From positions 824,521 to 888,520 of the forward strand of contig NZ_CP082286.1 in assembly GCF_019880245.1 (NCBI RefSeq): a DNA stretch of 64,000 bases, in the 5' to 3' direction. This document shows positions 35,673 through 44,147 of this stretch, in pieces; positions within the stretch are counted from its first letter, which is position 1; every line of letters starts with the position of its first letter. The stretch is from Halobaculum roseum. GTDB lineage: Archaea; Halobacteriota; Halobacteria; Halobacteriales; Haloferacaceae. The notes below the pieces were generated by a model that was not told where the DNA came from, ran no database searches, and saw nothing but the letters and a program-made list of their open reading frames with translations. A program made the translations under genes and the position numbers.

Positions 35673-36419
35673 CTACTGGTACATCCGGAGCTGCTGGGCC
35701 TGCGAGACGTTCTCCTCGCCCCCCTGCATCTGCGCCGCCAGTTGCTCCTTGGCGCGGCGGATCCGCTCCGCGTGCGTCTCCAGACTCGTCCCGTCGGCGT
35801 CCACCCCCGCGAGGGGCTCGACGACCGACTCGAGCACGACCCGGGCGGCGCCGGGATCCGGGAACTGCGGGTCGGCGTCGACGACCAGCCCGACCGCCGG
35901 GAGGTCGGTCTCCATCGCGTGTGCCAGCAACGCGCCGGTCGGTCCGGAGACGAGCCCGGCGGCTTCGGGGACCGGCACGTCGAGCCCGTCGAGGACGCCG
36001 TCAGCGCCGCCGACGGCGATCCCACGCAGCGTCGGCGACCCCTCGGCCTCGCCGTCGCGGCCGGCGCGCAGCCCCGCGATGTACAGCGGCGTCACGGACT
36101 CCTCGCGGAACCAGCCCTCGATGCAGCCCGCGAACTCCTCGGCGGCGTCCGGGGAGACGGGCACGTCCGACTGGAGGATCAGCAGGTCGGAGTTCCGGTC
36201 GGCGTACAGCCGCACGGGCGTCGTGACCGCGCGGTCGCCGGCGGCGTAGGCGGCCGCCGCGGGCAGGCCGTCGCAGTGGACGGTCGCGTACAGCTCCGTG
36301 TCGAGCGTCTCGACGAGGTGGTCGGCGACGATCTTTCCGACCAGCCCGACGCCGGGGAACCCCTCCACGAGCACCGGGTCGTCGAACTCGCGCTCGGAGA
36401 CCACGTCGATGTGTCCCAT
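35673..36419 (-). CDS. PAC2-family proteasome assembly chaperone
   Basis: A 248-residue protein of the PAC2/PbaB family, whose archaeal members help assemble the 20S proteasome. Family features are the N-terminal DPVLVEGFPGVGLVGKIVADHLV, DLLILQSDVPVSPDAAEEF, and the glycine-rich VSGPTGALLAHAMETDLPAVGLV. The C-terminal 35 residues are helical (ERIRRAKEQLAAQMQGGEEN) and end LRMYQ. An HbYX-like motif for docking to the core particle is not clear. A proteasome beta subunit gene lies elsewhere in the window (53.7 kb). Confidence 0.9.
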   Translation of the reverse strand: MGHIDVVSEREFDDPVLVEGFPGVGLVGKIVADHLVETLDTELYATVHCDGLPAAAAYAAGDRAVTTPVRLYADRNSDLLILQSDVPVSPDAAEEFAGCIEGWFREESVTPLYIAGLRAGRDGEAEGSPTLRGIAVGGADGVLDGLDVPVPEAAGLVSGPTGALLAHAMETDLPAVGLVVDADPQFPDPGAARVVLESVVEPLAGVDADGTSLETHAERIRRAKEQLAAQMQGGEENVSQAQQLRMYQ

Positions 36420-36503
36420 ACCCGTACTCGACCGCTCTCGGTCATAAACCTAGGTCGCGGCGGCGTCCGAAAGGGACAACTCCGGCGACGCGGACTCGTG
36501 CGT

Positions 36504-37445
36504 ATGAACGATGACGGCGGCGTGCTCGACAGGTACGCCCCACTCGTCGACGACGAGGCGGCGTTTCGGGCCGCCTGCGACCGGCCGCTCCCGTCGGTCG
36601 TGCGCGTCAACACGCTCGCGATCGACGCCGACCGCGTCGCCCGCGCGTTCGACGAGGAGGGAACCGACTACGAGCGCGTCGACTGGCACGACGGCCTGTT
36701 CCGGATGGCCGACCGCTCGCCGGGGACGACGTGGCCGTACGCCCACGGCTGGGTCCACGGGCAGGAGGAGGTGTCGTGTCTCCCCGCCATCGCGCTCGAC
36801 CCCGATCCCGGGACGCGTGTGTGGGACACCTGCGCAGCGCCGGGGAGCAAGACCACCCACCTCGCGGCGCTGATGGACGACACCGGGATACTCGTCGGCA
36901 ACGACACCAGCCTCGGGCGCCTCTCGGCGCTGCGGCACAACGCAGAGCGGCTGGGCGTGACGAACCTCGTCGTCGATCAGCAGGACGCCCGCAACTACTC
37001 GCTCAACGGGTTCGGCTTCGACGAGTTCGACGCGACGCTCGTCGACGCGCCCTGTTCGTGTGAGGGGACGATCCGCAAGAACCCGGACGCGTTCGACACC
37101 TGGACGCTCGATCACGTCCACGAGGTCGCGGGCATCCAGAAGGGGATCCTCCGACGGGCGGTGCAGGCGACGCGCACGGGCGGCACGGTCGTCTACTCGA
37201 CGTGCACGTTCGCGCCCGAGGAGAACGAGGCAGTGCTGGATCACGTGCTCCGCGAGGAGGACTGCCGAGTAGTCGAGTGGGACTGCCCGCTGGAGTCGGT
37301 TTCGGGGGTCACGGAGTGGAAGGGCGAGGAGTACGACCGGCAGGTGACGCGAGCAACGCGGATCTATCCTCACCACAACGACACGGGCGGGTTCTTCCTC
37401 GCGAAGTTGCGTGTCGGCGGGGAGGGTGAGGGGGTGGGAGCGTGA
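36504..37445 (+). CDS. NOL1/NOP2/Sun-family RNA m5C methyltransferase
   Basis: A 313-residue S-adenosylmethionine-dependent methyltransferase. It shows VRVNTLAIDADRV (N1 domain), the SAM-binding WDTCAAPGSKTTHLAALM, and the two catalytic cysteines in DAPCSCEGTIRKN and YSTCTFAPEEN. This is the RsmB/RsmF/NSUN pattern for 5-methylcytosine in tRNA or rRNA. It ends without the PUA-like C-terminal domain seen in RsmF-type enzymes; the overlapping downstream gene seems to supply it. ATG at 36504. Confidence 0.92.
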   Translation: MNDDGGVLDRYAPLVDDEAAFRAACDRPLPSVVRVNTLAIDADRVARAFDEEGTDYERVDWHDGLFRMADRSPGTTWPYAHGWVHGQEEVSCLPAIALDPDPGTRVWDTCAAPGSKTTHLAALMDDTGILVGNDTSLGRLSALRHNAERLGVTNLVVDQQDARNYSLNGFGFDEFDATLVDAPCSCEGTIRKNPDAFDTWTLDHVHEVAGIQKGILRRAVQATRTGGTVVYSTCTFAPEENEAVLDHVLREEDCRVVEWDCPLESVSGVTEWKGEEYDRQVTRATRIYPHHNDTGGFFLAKLRVGGEGEGVGA

Positions 37446-37984
37446 CGGACGGATCCGACGGCGAGGGCGCCCCCGGCAACGACGGGAGCCAGTTCGACCG
37501 GCTGCCCGCGACCGCCGCCGAGCGCGAGGTGGAGGGACGCGCGACCCGCGCGGAGGTACTCGACTGGTGGGAGGAACGCTTCGGGATCGAGCCGGAGACG
37601 TTCGCGGGTCACACTTTCTGGGAGAAGGGCAAGGGGAAGATCTGGGTCTTCGCGGACGACCTCCCCAGCCCGCAGGAGCGCGAGGGCGTCGGGATGACGG
37701 TCCTGCGCACCCGACAGGAGCACTGGAAGCCGACGACGACGGCGGTCAGGAAGTGGGGCCACCTCGCGACGAGGAACGTCATCGAACTGTCGCCGGGGCA
37801 GGCGACGGCGTTCGCCGCGGGCCACGACCAGGACCTCACCGAGTGGGACGGCGACTGGGGATACCTGATCGCGGCGCACGAACTCGCGGGCGGGCAGGTG
37901 CCGATCGGCGTGGGATTGTACCTCTACGACGAGCTCCGGTCGGTCGTGCCGAAGGGGTACCAGGAGGAGCTTCCGGAGCTGTAA
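37442..37984 (+). CDS. PUA-like RNA-binding partner of the m5C methyltransferase
   Basis: A 180-residue protein translated from a GTG that overlaps the methyltransferase stop (GTGA). After an acidic leader of about 30 residues, the sequence FGIEPETFAGHTFWEKGKGK, IWVFADDLPSP, GMTVLRTRQEHWKPTTTAV and PIGVGLYLYDELRSVVPKGY resembles the C-terminal region of RsmF-like enzymes that binds RNA. I infer that the methyltransferase is split into catalytic and RNA-binding polypeptides. No other family suggests itself. Confidence 0.72.
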   Translation: MTDGSDGEGAPGNDGSQFDRLPATAAEREVEGRATRAEVLDWWEERFGIEPETFAGHTFWEKGKGKIWVFADDLPSPQEREGVGMTVLRTRQEHWKPTTTAVRKWGHLATRNVIELSPGQATAFAAGHDQDLTEWDGDWGYLIAAHELAGGQVPIGVGLYLYDELRSVVPKGYQEELPEL

Positions 37985-38081
37985 CGGCCGCACCTGCACG
38001 GGTCGGTCGGGTTCGTCATCGTCCTCGCCCCGGGCGGCCGACGTGAGCGCCGTCCGCGACGAGGTATCAACGATCACGAAC

Positions 38082-38090
38082 GTTTATTGG
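38082..38090 (+). promoter_or_regulatory. TATA-like box upstream of the CPBP gene and its short leader frame
   Basis: GTTTATTGG centred about 27 bases before the ATG at 38114. It predicts transcription starting at or next to that ATG rather than at the GTG starts of the protease. Confidence 0.55.
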
Positions 38091-38113
38091 TGTCCCTTCG
38101 ACAGCACTCGGTG

Positions 38114-38176
38114 ATGTCGTTTGCCGCCCTCCATTCGGTGTGCATCGAGTCGTCGCAACGAGAGGCAGGATCGTGA
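38114..38176 (+). CDS. possible 20-codon leader peptide overlapping the CPBP gene
   Basis: Reads MSFAALHSVCIESSQREAGS then TGA. Its ATG is at the predicted leaderless transcription start. Its stop overlaps a GTG (38173, GTGA) that is in frame with the membrane protease. This would allow coupled translation. It could equally be a chance frame or reveal a frameshift near the protease start. Confidence 0.3.
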   Translation: MSFAALHSVCIESSQREAGS

Positions 38177-38916
38177 CCGCTATCGCCGAACGGCTCCCGT
38201 TCGGACCACGAGTCGGCGCCGTGCTGGCGGTTGCCGGGGTCTGCGTCGGCGCGCTGCTGGCGGGGCTTGTCGCCATCCTCTCGATCAGCGCGACCGTGCG
38301 GCCGCTGGTGGCCGGAGCGGACGCGTTCCGGGTCGTCTCCGGGAACCTGATCCAGGTCGGGTTCGCGGGGTTCGCGATCGGCTATCTCGCGTGGGTCTCC
38401 GAGGTGGATCGGTTCGTCTCGGTTCGGATCCCGACCCGGGGCGATATCGCGTGGACGGCCATCGCGGCGCTCGGCGTGCCCGTGGTCGGCGTGGCCGGTG
38501 CGGCGGCCCTGTCGGCGATCGGGCTTCCGGAGCCGATGCCCGGCGGCGGCGGTCGCGTCGATCTGCTGTCATCGCCGATGCTGTGGCCCGTCGCGTTCGT
38601 CGGACTGTACCTGTTCGCCGCTCCCGCGGAGGAACTCGTCTTCCGCGGCATCGTGCAGGGTCGACTCCGCGAGTGGTTCGGGACCGTCGAAACCGTGCTC
38701 CTGTCGGCGGCCGTGTTCGGGCTGCTGCACTTTCTGGTCGGCCTGCTCACGCCCGCCGTGGCGTTCGACGGGAGCCTGTACTGGGGGCTGTCCGCGCTCG
38801 TCCCCGGCGTTATCTGGGGGTACGCCTACGAGCGGACCCGCAACCTCGTCGTGCCGGCGACGGCACACGCGATGAGCTGGACCGTCCCGTTCGGGGAGCT
38901 GTTGCCGTTCGTGTAG
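38140..38916 (+). CDS. CPBP-family intramembrane metalloprotease (CAAX/bacteriocin-processing type)
   Basis: A 258-residue polytopic membrane protein with about seven spans. Family motifs are LFAAPAEELVFRGIVQGRLRE (the EExxxR motif, Glu pair and Arg), FGLLHFLVG (FxxxH) and a C-terminal NLVVPATAHAMSWT (second conserved His). Intramembrane proteolysis of an unknown substrate is expected. Two GTG starts are possible, 38140 and 38173; the second overlaps the stop of a short upstream frame. The first span begins around residue 25 either way. Confidence 0.88.
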   Translation: MHRVVATRGRIVTAIAERLPFGPRVGAVLAVAGVCVGALLAGLVAILSISATVRPLVAGADAFRVVSGNLIQVGFAGFAIGYLAWVSEVDRFVSVRIPTRGDIAWTAIAALGVPVVGVAGAAALSAIGLPEPMPGGGGRVDLLSSPMLWPVAFVGLYLFAAPAEELVFRGIVQGRLREWFGTVETVLLSAAVFGLLHFLVGLLTPAVAFDGSLYWGLSALVPGVIWGYAYERTRNLVVPATAHAMSWTVPFGELLPFV

Positions 38917-38928
38917 CTTCCTGGGGGC

Positions 38929-40446
38929 TCACTTCTCCCGCACCGTCCCGCCACCCAGTCCCTCCCACTCGACGCGGTACCCCAGCGCCGACAGCGACGC
39001 GCTCGCGTCGGTGAGCCCGGCGTCGGCGAGGACGGTCTCCGCCTCCGACAGGGACATCCCGGCCTCGATCTCCTCGCCCACGCGCTCCAGCACCGCGGGT
39101 CGCACGAGCGTCCCGCCGAGCCGGCGGTGCTCCGGGAACGCAACGTCCTCCAGCGCGTCGACCGGAACCCCGTGCTCGGTGGCCACGTCCGAGACCGAGA
39201 TCACGTCGTCCTCGGGGGCCAGCTCGTCGGGGAGGTCGGCGGTCACCTCGTCGGCGAGGTCGGCCTCGTACCCCCGGAGCACGTCGACCACGTCCTTCAC
39301 GCGGACGGTCCCCGAGTAGGTGACGACGCGGTGGTCGCGGGCGGCGATCTCCTCGCCCACGCCGAGGCTCTCGTCGACGGCGACGACGAGCTCCACGTCC
39401 TCCACGTCAGCGAGCTGGGCGAGCTTCTTCTCGACGTACTCCGGCGTCCAGAAGCCCATCACCTCGAAGAACACGCGGAAGTCGGCGTGGCGGTACTCGA
39501 ACGCGAAGTCGGGGATCATCACGCTCGCGCCGACGCGGAGCGGCTCGGGCTCCCTGGTGAGGTCCCAGTCGAGGTCCAGCGCCCGGAACCGGGCGGCGAA
39601 GTCGGCCTCGACGCCGGAGTCGAACGCCGGTTCGGCCAAGGGTTCGACGCCCGGGACGGACACGTCCCCGTCGTCGAGTTCCAGCAGGTACTCGCGCCCG
39701 CGGTCGTCGATGTCGGCCGAAAGCGTCCACTCGTCGGCGGTCGCGGCGACGGTGCGCAGGAGCCGGGCGAAGGCGGTTCCGTAGCGTCGCGTCCGGCGAA
39801 AGAGGGCGTCGGGACCGGTGATCACTACCTCGCGGTCGGTCGGACCCTCCCCCTCGCGCACGCGGATCTCGTACAGGAGGCCGAGGCGCTTGGCGGCCGA
39901 GACGAGCGCCTTCGGGTCCGTCGAACGCACGCGCACCTCCGTCGCGTCGAACAGCGCCGTTTGCGCCAGCGAGAGGTCGTACTGGACGAGCAGCTCCTCG
40001 GGGCCCCAGCGCGGGTCGAAGTCGGCGAGCACCCGGTTCGCGTCGCGGTCGGCGTACAGCGACGCCTCGATCTCGTCGGAGTCGACGCCGAGACGGTCGC
40101 CCGCGCGGTCGAGTGCCGCCGCCCGGTCGTCGGCGTCGGCGACCCCGACCGCCTCCGCGGCCTCGAAGGCGACCCGGCGCGCGCGCCGGGGCGGGAGCGG
40201 CGCGCGCGTCTCGAAGACGGCCTCGCGGTCGAGGAGAGCGGCGAACCCGCGCACGAGCTTATAGTCGTCGGCCTCCCGTTCGAGCGCCTCCAGCGACTCG
40301 TCGAGGTCGCTCCGACGCTCGCCGACGTGGCCCTGATACACGCCGAACACGCGCGCGGCGAGGCGGCGACCGTCCGGGTCGCCGGCGACGAACTGCGGCC
40401 GGTAGCCGCCGCGGCGACTGACGCGCAGGATGTCCTTCGTGATCAC
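38929..40446 (-). CDS. bax1: Bax1 (DUF790) nuclease, partner of XPB
   Basis: A 505-residue protein of the DUF790 family. It begins MITKDILRVSRRGGYRPQFV from a GTG, the typical opening, and carries a PD-(D/E)xK-like nuclease region: SVMIPDFAFEYRHADFRVFF followed by EVMGFWTPEYVEKKLAQL. The order PDF...EVxGFWTxEYxxKK matches the archaeal Bax1 nuclease. Bax1 binds XPB helicase and cuts DNA bubbles in a presumed archaeal nucleotide-excision repair. The xpb gene lies just upstream on the same strand, separated only by a lipoprotein gene on the opposite strand. Confidence 0.93.
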   Translation of the reverse strand: MITKDILRVSRRGGYRPQFVAGDPDGRRLAARVFGVYQGHVGERRSDLDESLEALEREADDYKLVRGFAALLDREAVFETRAPLPPRRARRVAFEAAEAVGVADADDRAAALDRAGDRLGVDSDEIEASLYADRDANRVLADFDPRWGPEELLVQYDLSLAQTALFDATEVRVRSTDPKALVSAAKRLGLLYEIRVREGEGPTDREVVITGPDALFRRTRRYGTAFARLLRTVAATADEWTLSADIDDRGREYLLELDDGDVSVPGVEPLAEPAFDSGVEADFAARFRALDLDWDLTREPEPLRVGASVMIPDFAFEYRHADFRVFFEVMGFWTPEYVEKKLAQLADVEDVELVVAVDESLGVGEEIAARDHRVVTYSGTVRVKDVVDVLRGYEADLADEVTADLPDELAPEDDVISVSDVATEHGVPVDALEDVAFPEHRRLGGTLVRPAVLERVGEEIEAGMSLSEAETVLADAGLTDASASLSALGYRVEWEGLGGGTVREK

Positions 40447-40572
40447 GGTCGTCGCGGGACGTACCGTCCCGGGCGATAAAGCGGCGGCGGTGTTGCCCGT
40501 CCGCCTTCGGGTTGGCGTCAGGGGATCACGGCGACGAGACGCCGCCGTCCCACGTCGCGATGGACAAGGTTC

Positions 40573-41013
40573 ATGCCGGATCCGCGAAACCGGGTCGACG
40601 TGAACCGCCGGCGCCTGCTCGCGACGGGCGCTCGCCTCGCCGCCGCCAGCGGCGTCGCCGCGCTCGCCGGCTGCACGAACTCGGCCGACCCGTCCGGTCC
40701 GCTGACGCCGCCGCGCTCGCCGGAGGCGACGGCGGGGCCCGGCGAGGGGCTCGTCATCACCGACTTCACCGACGCGGAGGGCGACGACGGCGACTTACTC
40801 GTCCGCGTCACCGTCGAGAACCGCGGCGGCGAGGAGCGAACCGGCACCGTGGTCGCGACCGTGAGCGCCACCGTGGACGGCGAGGAGCGCGAGGAAACCG
40901 TCTCTCGGGACGTGACCGTCGCTCCCGGCGAGCGAACCGAGGCGACGCTCGAAACCTCGCTGTCGTTCGAATCGTTCAACCGCAGCGGGTCGATGCGCGT
41001 CGAGATCGTCTGA
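40573..41013 (+). CDS. small Tat-exported lipoprotein with beta-sandwich domain
   Basis: A 146-residue protein. MPDPRNRVDVNRRRLLATGA is a twin-arginine signal and AALAGC a lipobox, so the mature protein is lipid-anchored outside the cell. After a short Pro/Ser linker, a single domain (VRVTVENRGGEERTGTVVAT, then VAPGERTEATLETSL) resembles FxLYD/CARDB-type beta-sandwich modules. Ligand unknown. It sits on the plus strand between two minus-strand repair genes, so it is an insertion into the xpb-bax1 pair rather than part of it. Confidence 0.8.
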   Translation: MPDPRNRVDVNRRRLLATGARLAAASGVAALAGCTNSADPSGPLTPPRSPEATAGPGEGLVITDFTDAEGDDGDLLVRVTVENRGGEERTGTVVATVSATVDGEEREETVSRDVTVAPGERTEATLETSLSFESFNRSGSMRVEIV

Positions 41014-41058
41014 ATCCGGCGTTCGCGTGAGTCGCCACCGACGCCGCCGTGTGCGTCG

Positions 41059-42447
41059 CTACCGACGCCGCTGCGCGACCCGTTCCTCGGCCGTCTCGTT
41101 CGTCACGAGTTCGTACAGCGTCGCCGTCTTCGCGCCGTCGTCACCGGGGCGGAGGATCCGGCCGAGCCGCTGGGTGAACTCCCGCTCCGAGCCGCTGCCC
41201 GAGAGGATGACGCCGACGCTGGCCTCCGGCACGTCGACGCCCTCGTCGAGCACGTTCGCCGCGACCACCCGCGAGTACGTACCCTCGCGGAACCGCGAGA
41301 GCGTCTCCCGGCGCTCCTCGGTCCCGGTTTCGGCGGTGATCGCGGGGATCAGGAACCGCTCGGAGATGCGGTAGACGAGCGCGGTGTGGGCGGTGAAGAC
41401 GATGACGCGCTCGCCGCGGTGGCGGTCGAGGATGCGGCCGAGCCGGTCGAGCTTCGCGTCGGCGTTCATCATCACTTCGCGGGCGCGCTGTTTGGCGAGC
41501 AGCGCCTCGCGGGCGCGCGGATCGTTCCCCGAACGCTTCACGAGCTCCTGGTAGTCCGAGCCGGACGTGAACCGGATCCCCGCGTCGCGGACGTAGTCGA
41601 CGAAGGTACCCTGCGCCTCCTCGTAGCGCTCGCGCTCCGCCCCCGACAGCTCCACCTCGATCCGGCGGACCTCGTAGTCGGCGAGGTGCTCGCCGGCGAG
41701 GTCGTCGGGGTCGAGATCGTACACGACCGGGCCGACCAAGTCGGCGACCGCCTCGTGGGCGCCGTCGGGGCGCTCGAACGTCGCCGTCAGGCCCAGGCGC
41801 GCGGGCGCGACGAACAGCCGCGCGATGTCCCGGTACCCCTCGCCGCCGAGGTGGTGGACCTCGTCGAGGACGAGCAGGCCGAAGCGGTCACCCAGATCGT
41901 CCGCGCGGAGGTACGCCGAGTCGTACGTGGCGACCGTGAGCGCCTCGACGGTCTGCTCGCCGCCGCCGAGGCGGCCGACGGGCACGTCGAACGTCGCGGA
42001 GAGTTCGCGGTGCCACTGCTCCAGCAGGTCGACGGTCGGGACGACGACGAGCGCCGGCGTCCCCGCGGCCGCGATCGCCGCCAGCGCGATCACCGTCTTC
42101 CCGCTCCCGGTCGGGAGTTCGAGCACCCCCCGGCGGTCGTTCCCCTCCCAGGCGTCGAGCGCCTCGCGCTGGTACTCGCGGAGGGTGTAGCCGGAGTCGA
42201 GCGGCGGGAGCGGCGGGAGATCGAGCACGCGGTCGTCCACGTCGCGGCCGCGGTCGCCGAGGGCGTCGCGGATCTCGCGGTAGCGGTGGGCGGGCGCGCG
42301 GCGGGCGTCCGAGCGCGCGTCCGTCTCGACGCCCGGAAGGCCGTCGAGATCGGCGCCGGCGGCGGCCGAGCCGGCGACCCGGACCGTCCCGTCCTCGAAG
42401 GTGAGCGTGACCGACGACACGGCCGGGGATGGGTCTCCGCTGCGCAT
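41059..42447 (-). CDS. xpb: XPB-type DNA helicase (superfamily 2)
   Basis: A 462-residue ATP-dependent 3'-5' helicase. An N-terminal damage-recognition-like domain of about 75 residues precedes LREYQREALDAWEGNDRRGV (Q-like motif), Walker A LPTGSGKTVIA (I), VVVPTVDLLEQW (Ia), Walker B VLDEVHHLG (II), GLTATFERPDG (III), VFTAHTALVYRI (IV), ANVLDEGVDVPEASVGV (V) and QRLGRILRPGDDGAKTAT (VI). The RED-like and thumb elements of XPB lie between motifs III and IV. The ATG at 42447 was chosen; a TTG at 42477 is less likely. It pairs functionally with Bax1. Confidence 0.93.
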   Translation of the reverse strand: MRSGDPSPAVSSVTLTFEDGTVRVAGSAAAGADLDGLPGVETDARSDARRAPAHRYREIRDALGDRGRDVDDRVLDLPPLPPLDSGYTLREYQREALDAWEGNDRRGVLELPTGSGKTVIALAAIAAAGTPALVVVPTVDLLEQWHRELSATFDVPVGRLGGGEQTVEALTVATYDSAYLRADDLGDRFGLLVLDEVHHLGGEGYRDIARLFVAPARLGLTATFERPDGAHEAVADLVGPVVYDLDPDDLAGEHLADYEVRRIEVELSGAERERYEEAQGTFVDYVRDAGIRFTSGSDYQELVKRSGNDPRAREALLAKQRAREVMMNADAKLDRLGRILDRHRGERVIVFTAHTALVYRISERFLIPAITAETGTEERRETLSRFREGTYSRVVAANVLDEGVDVPEASVGVILSGSGSEREFTQRLGRILRPGDDGAKTATLYELVTNETAEERVAQRRR

Positions 42448-42596
42448 AAGTCCGCCGTCGGTGGTCGACCGTGCCAACGGTAACCACCCTGTATCCGTTC
42501 GGAAGCCGTTCGGCAGGTCCGTTTATCTTCGACCGTTCGATATCCCCGTTGGGGCGGCGCCCCGAGCGGACGGGGCGCTCCGCCCGGTATCGAACC

Positions 42597-43346
42597 ATGA
42601 CCCGAACACCGCGGCAACGCGCGACGCTCGTGCTCGTGCTCGTCGCCGTCGGCGTCGCGATCGCGGGGCCGGCGAGCGCGCTCCCCGCGACCCACCCGTC
42701 GGGAGCCGTACCCGTCCCCGCCGCCGGCGGCTCGAACGACGCCGGGAGGACGATCGACGGACCCGCCGACTCCCCCGGCGACGCGGTCACGACCGGCGTG
42801 CGGACGATCGCGGCGGGAACCACGGCGGCGGTAGCCGACTCGCCGCACGTGCTGATCCCCATCGCGGGGTACAGCCGGTTCGGGGGCGACGGCTCGGACG
42901 CGCTCGATCACGAGACGCGCCGCCGGATGCACGACACGGTCGCCGACACGCCCGGCATCCACCTCGCCGGGATCGCCGACGCCGTCGGCGAGCCGGTGTC
43001 GACCGTCCGGTACCACGGCCGAGTCCTCGAACGCGAGGGACTGGTCGAGACGGAGAAGATCCGCGGGAAGAAGCGACTGTTCCCCGCGCTGTCCGGGGAA
43101 CGGAGCCGGACGCTGGAGGCCGCGCTCGCCGACGGTGCGAGCCGGGCCGTGCTGCACTCCGTGTGGCACAACGAGCCGACAACCGTGAGCGAGCTGGCGG
43201 AACGGCTCGACCGCGCGCCGAGCACGGTCTGTCACCACCTGTGCCGGCTTGCCGAGGACGAACTCGTCACCCGCGACCGGGACGGGGAACGGGTCGTCAC
43301 GACGCTGACGGACGCGGTCCGAACCACGCTGAAGGGTGGTCACTGA
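42597..43346 (+). CDS. membrane-anchored or exported double winged-helix regulator
   Basis: A 249-residue protein. It has an N-terminal hydrophobic segment (QRATLVLVLVAVGVAIAGPA, residues 7-26), then a linker of about 80 residues, with a second weak hydrophobic stretch near residues 82-90 (HVLIPIAGY). Two tandem MarR/ArsR-like winged helices follow (GIHLAGIADAVGEPVSTVRY and TTVSELAERLDRAPSTVCHH). The haloarchaeal pattern of membrane segment plus two HTH units suggests a one-component membrane regulator; this is inference. It is divergent from xpb. Confidence 0.82.
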   Translation: MTRTPRQRATLVLVLVAVGVAIAGPASALPATHPSGAVPVPAAGGSNDAGRTIDGPADSPGDAVTTGVRTIAAGTTAAVADSPHVLIPIAGYSRFGGDGSDALDHETRRRMHDTVADTPGIHLAGIADAVGEPVSTVRYHGRVLEREGLVETEKIRGKKRLFPALSGERSRTLEAALADGASRAVLHSVWHNEPTTVSELAERLDRAPSTVCHHLCRLAEDELVTRDRDGERVVTTLTDAVRTTLKGGH

Positions 43347-43372
43347 CCCTTTCGACGGGTCCGTCAGAACCA

Positions 43373-43382
43373 CTTTTTTATC
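43373..43382 (+). promoter_or_regulatory. TATA-like box for the regulator pair at 43402
   Basis: CTTTTTTATC centred about 25 bases before the GTG at 43402; it argues for this start over codons further upstream. Confidence 0.6.
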
Positions 43383-43401
43383 GGACGTTCTCGGTCGAAG
43401 C

Positions 43402-43815
43402 GTGACGACAGCACGCGGAGAGACGACCGACGACGTGTTCGCGTTGATCGAAGACCGACGGAGGCGGACGGTCCTCCGGTATCTCCGGAACCGGACTGGA
43501 ACCGGCGATATCACGGTCGGACGGCTCGCCGCCGCCGTCGCGTCGATGGAGTCCGTCGAAGGGGAGCCGGGAAGCACGGCTGCAACACCCGGAGACGGCT
43601 CCGTCGACCCCGCTATCGTCGAGCGGGTGTCGATCTCGCTGACGCACGTCCATCTGCCGAAGATGGCCGATTCCGGCGTGATCGACTACGACACCGACGC
43701 GGGAACGGTTCGGTTCGAGGGGTTCGAAACCGGGACGCTGGAGTCGCTCAAACGGATCGAGCGTGTGGCCGGGGAACTCGCCGCCTCCGGCGACTCGACA
43801 CGCGCCTCCGGATGA
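43402..43815 (+). CDS. DUF7344-like winged-helix regulator
   Basis: A 137-residue protein from the GTG at 43402. DDVFALIEDRRRRTVLRYLR is the opening of the haloarchaeal winged-helix family I recall as DUF7344. It continues LTHVHLPKMADSGVIDYDTD, which looks like the wing and recognition region. DNA binding is expected. Its TGA overlaps the ATG of a HalOD1 gene (ATGA), so the two are translated together. This pairing is common in haloarchaea and hints at a signalling output module. Confidence 0.8.
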   Translation: MTTARGETTDDVFALIEDRRRRTVLRYLRNRTGTGDITVGRLAAAVASMESVEGEPGSTAATPGDGSVDPAIVERVSISLTHVHLPKMADSGVIDYDTDAGTVRFEGFETGTLESLKRIERVAGELAASGDSTRASG

Positions 43816-44147
43816 CCGACGAGGACCGCGACGCTGACCGGACCGACCCCGGCAACCTGACGGTCGACGGCGACACCGTCCTCCGGTACGAGCCGGAGAC
43901 GGGCGCCTATCGGGGGACGTTCGACCCGGACGCGACGCCCCCCAGCCTGCTCGTCCCGCTGGTCGTCTCGGCGCTTCGCGAGGCGCCCCCGGAGACGCTT
44001 CCGGCCCTCCACTACTCGGTCGATCCGGCGTCGCTCGACAGGATCTGCGCCCCGGACACCGGAGCGAAGGCGCAGTTCACCTACGCCGGCTATCGGTTCT
44101 CGCTCGACGGGGCCGGGGTGGTGTGCGTCGCCGACGCGGACGAGTGA
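43812..44147 (+). CDS. HalOD1 output-domain protein
   Basis: A 111-residue protein. Residues 35-108 (PPSLLVPLVVSALREAPPET, then LHYSVDPASLDRICA, FTYAGYRFSLDGAGVV) match the stand-alone HalOD1 domain, a halobacterial output domain found fused to receivers or alone. Its biochemical role is unknown. Translationally coupled to the winged-helix gene upstream. Confidence 0.82.
   Translation: MTDEDRDADRTDPGNLTVDGDTVLRYEPETGAYRGTFDPDATPPSLLVPLVVSALREAPPETLPALHYSVDPASLDRICAPDTGAKAQFTYAGYRFSLDGAGVVCVADADE

Noticed and set aside
34578-36503. Plus-strand open frame running for hundreds of codons before the m5C methyltransferase start
   Set aside because: It is the antisense of two aminotransferase genes and PAC2, with shadow-like composition; GC-rich DNA keeps such frames open. 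Only the part from the ATG at 36504 has family motifs.
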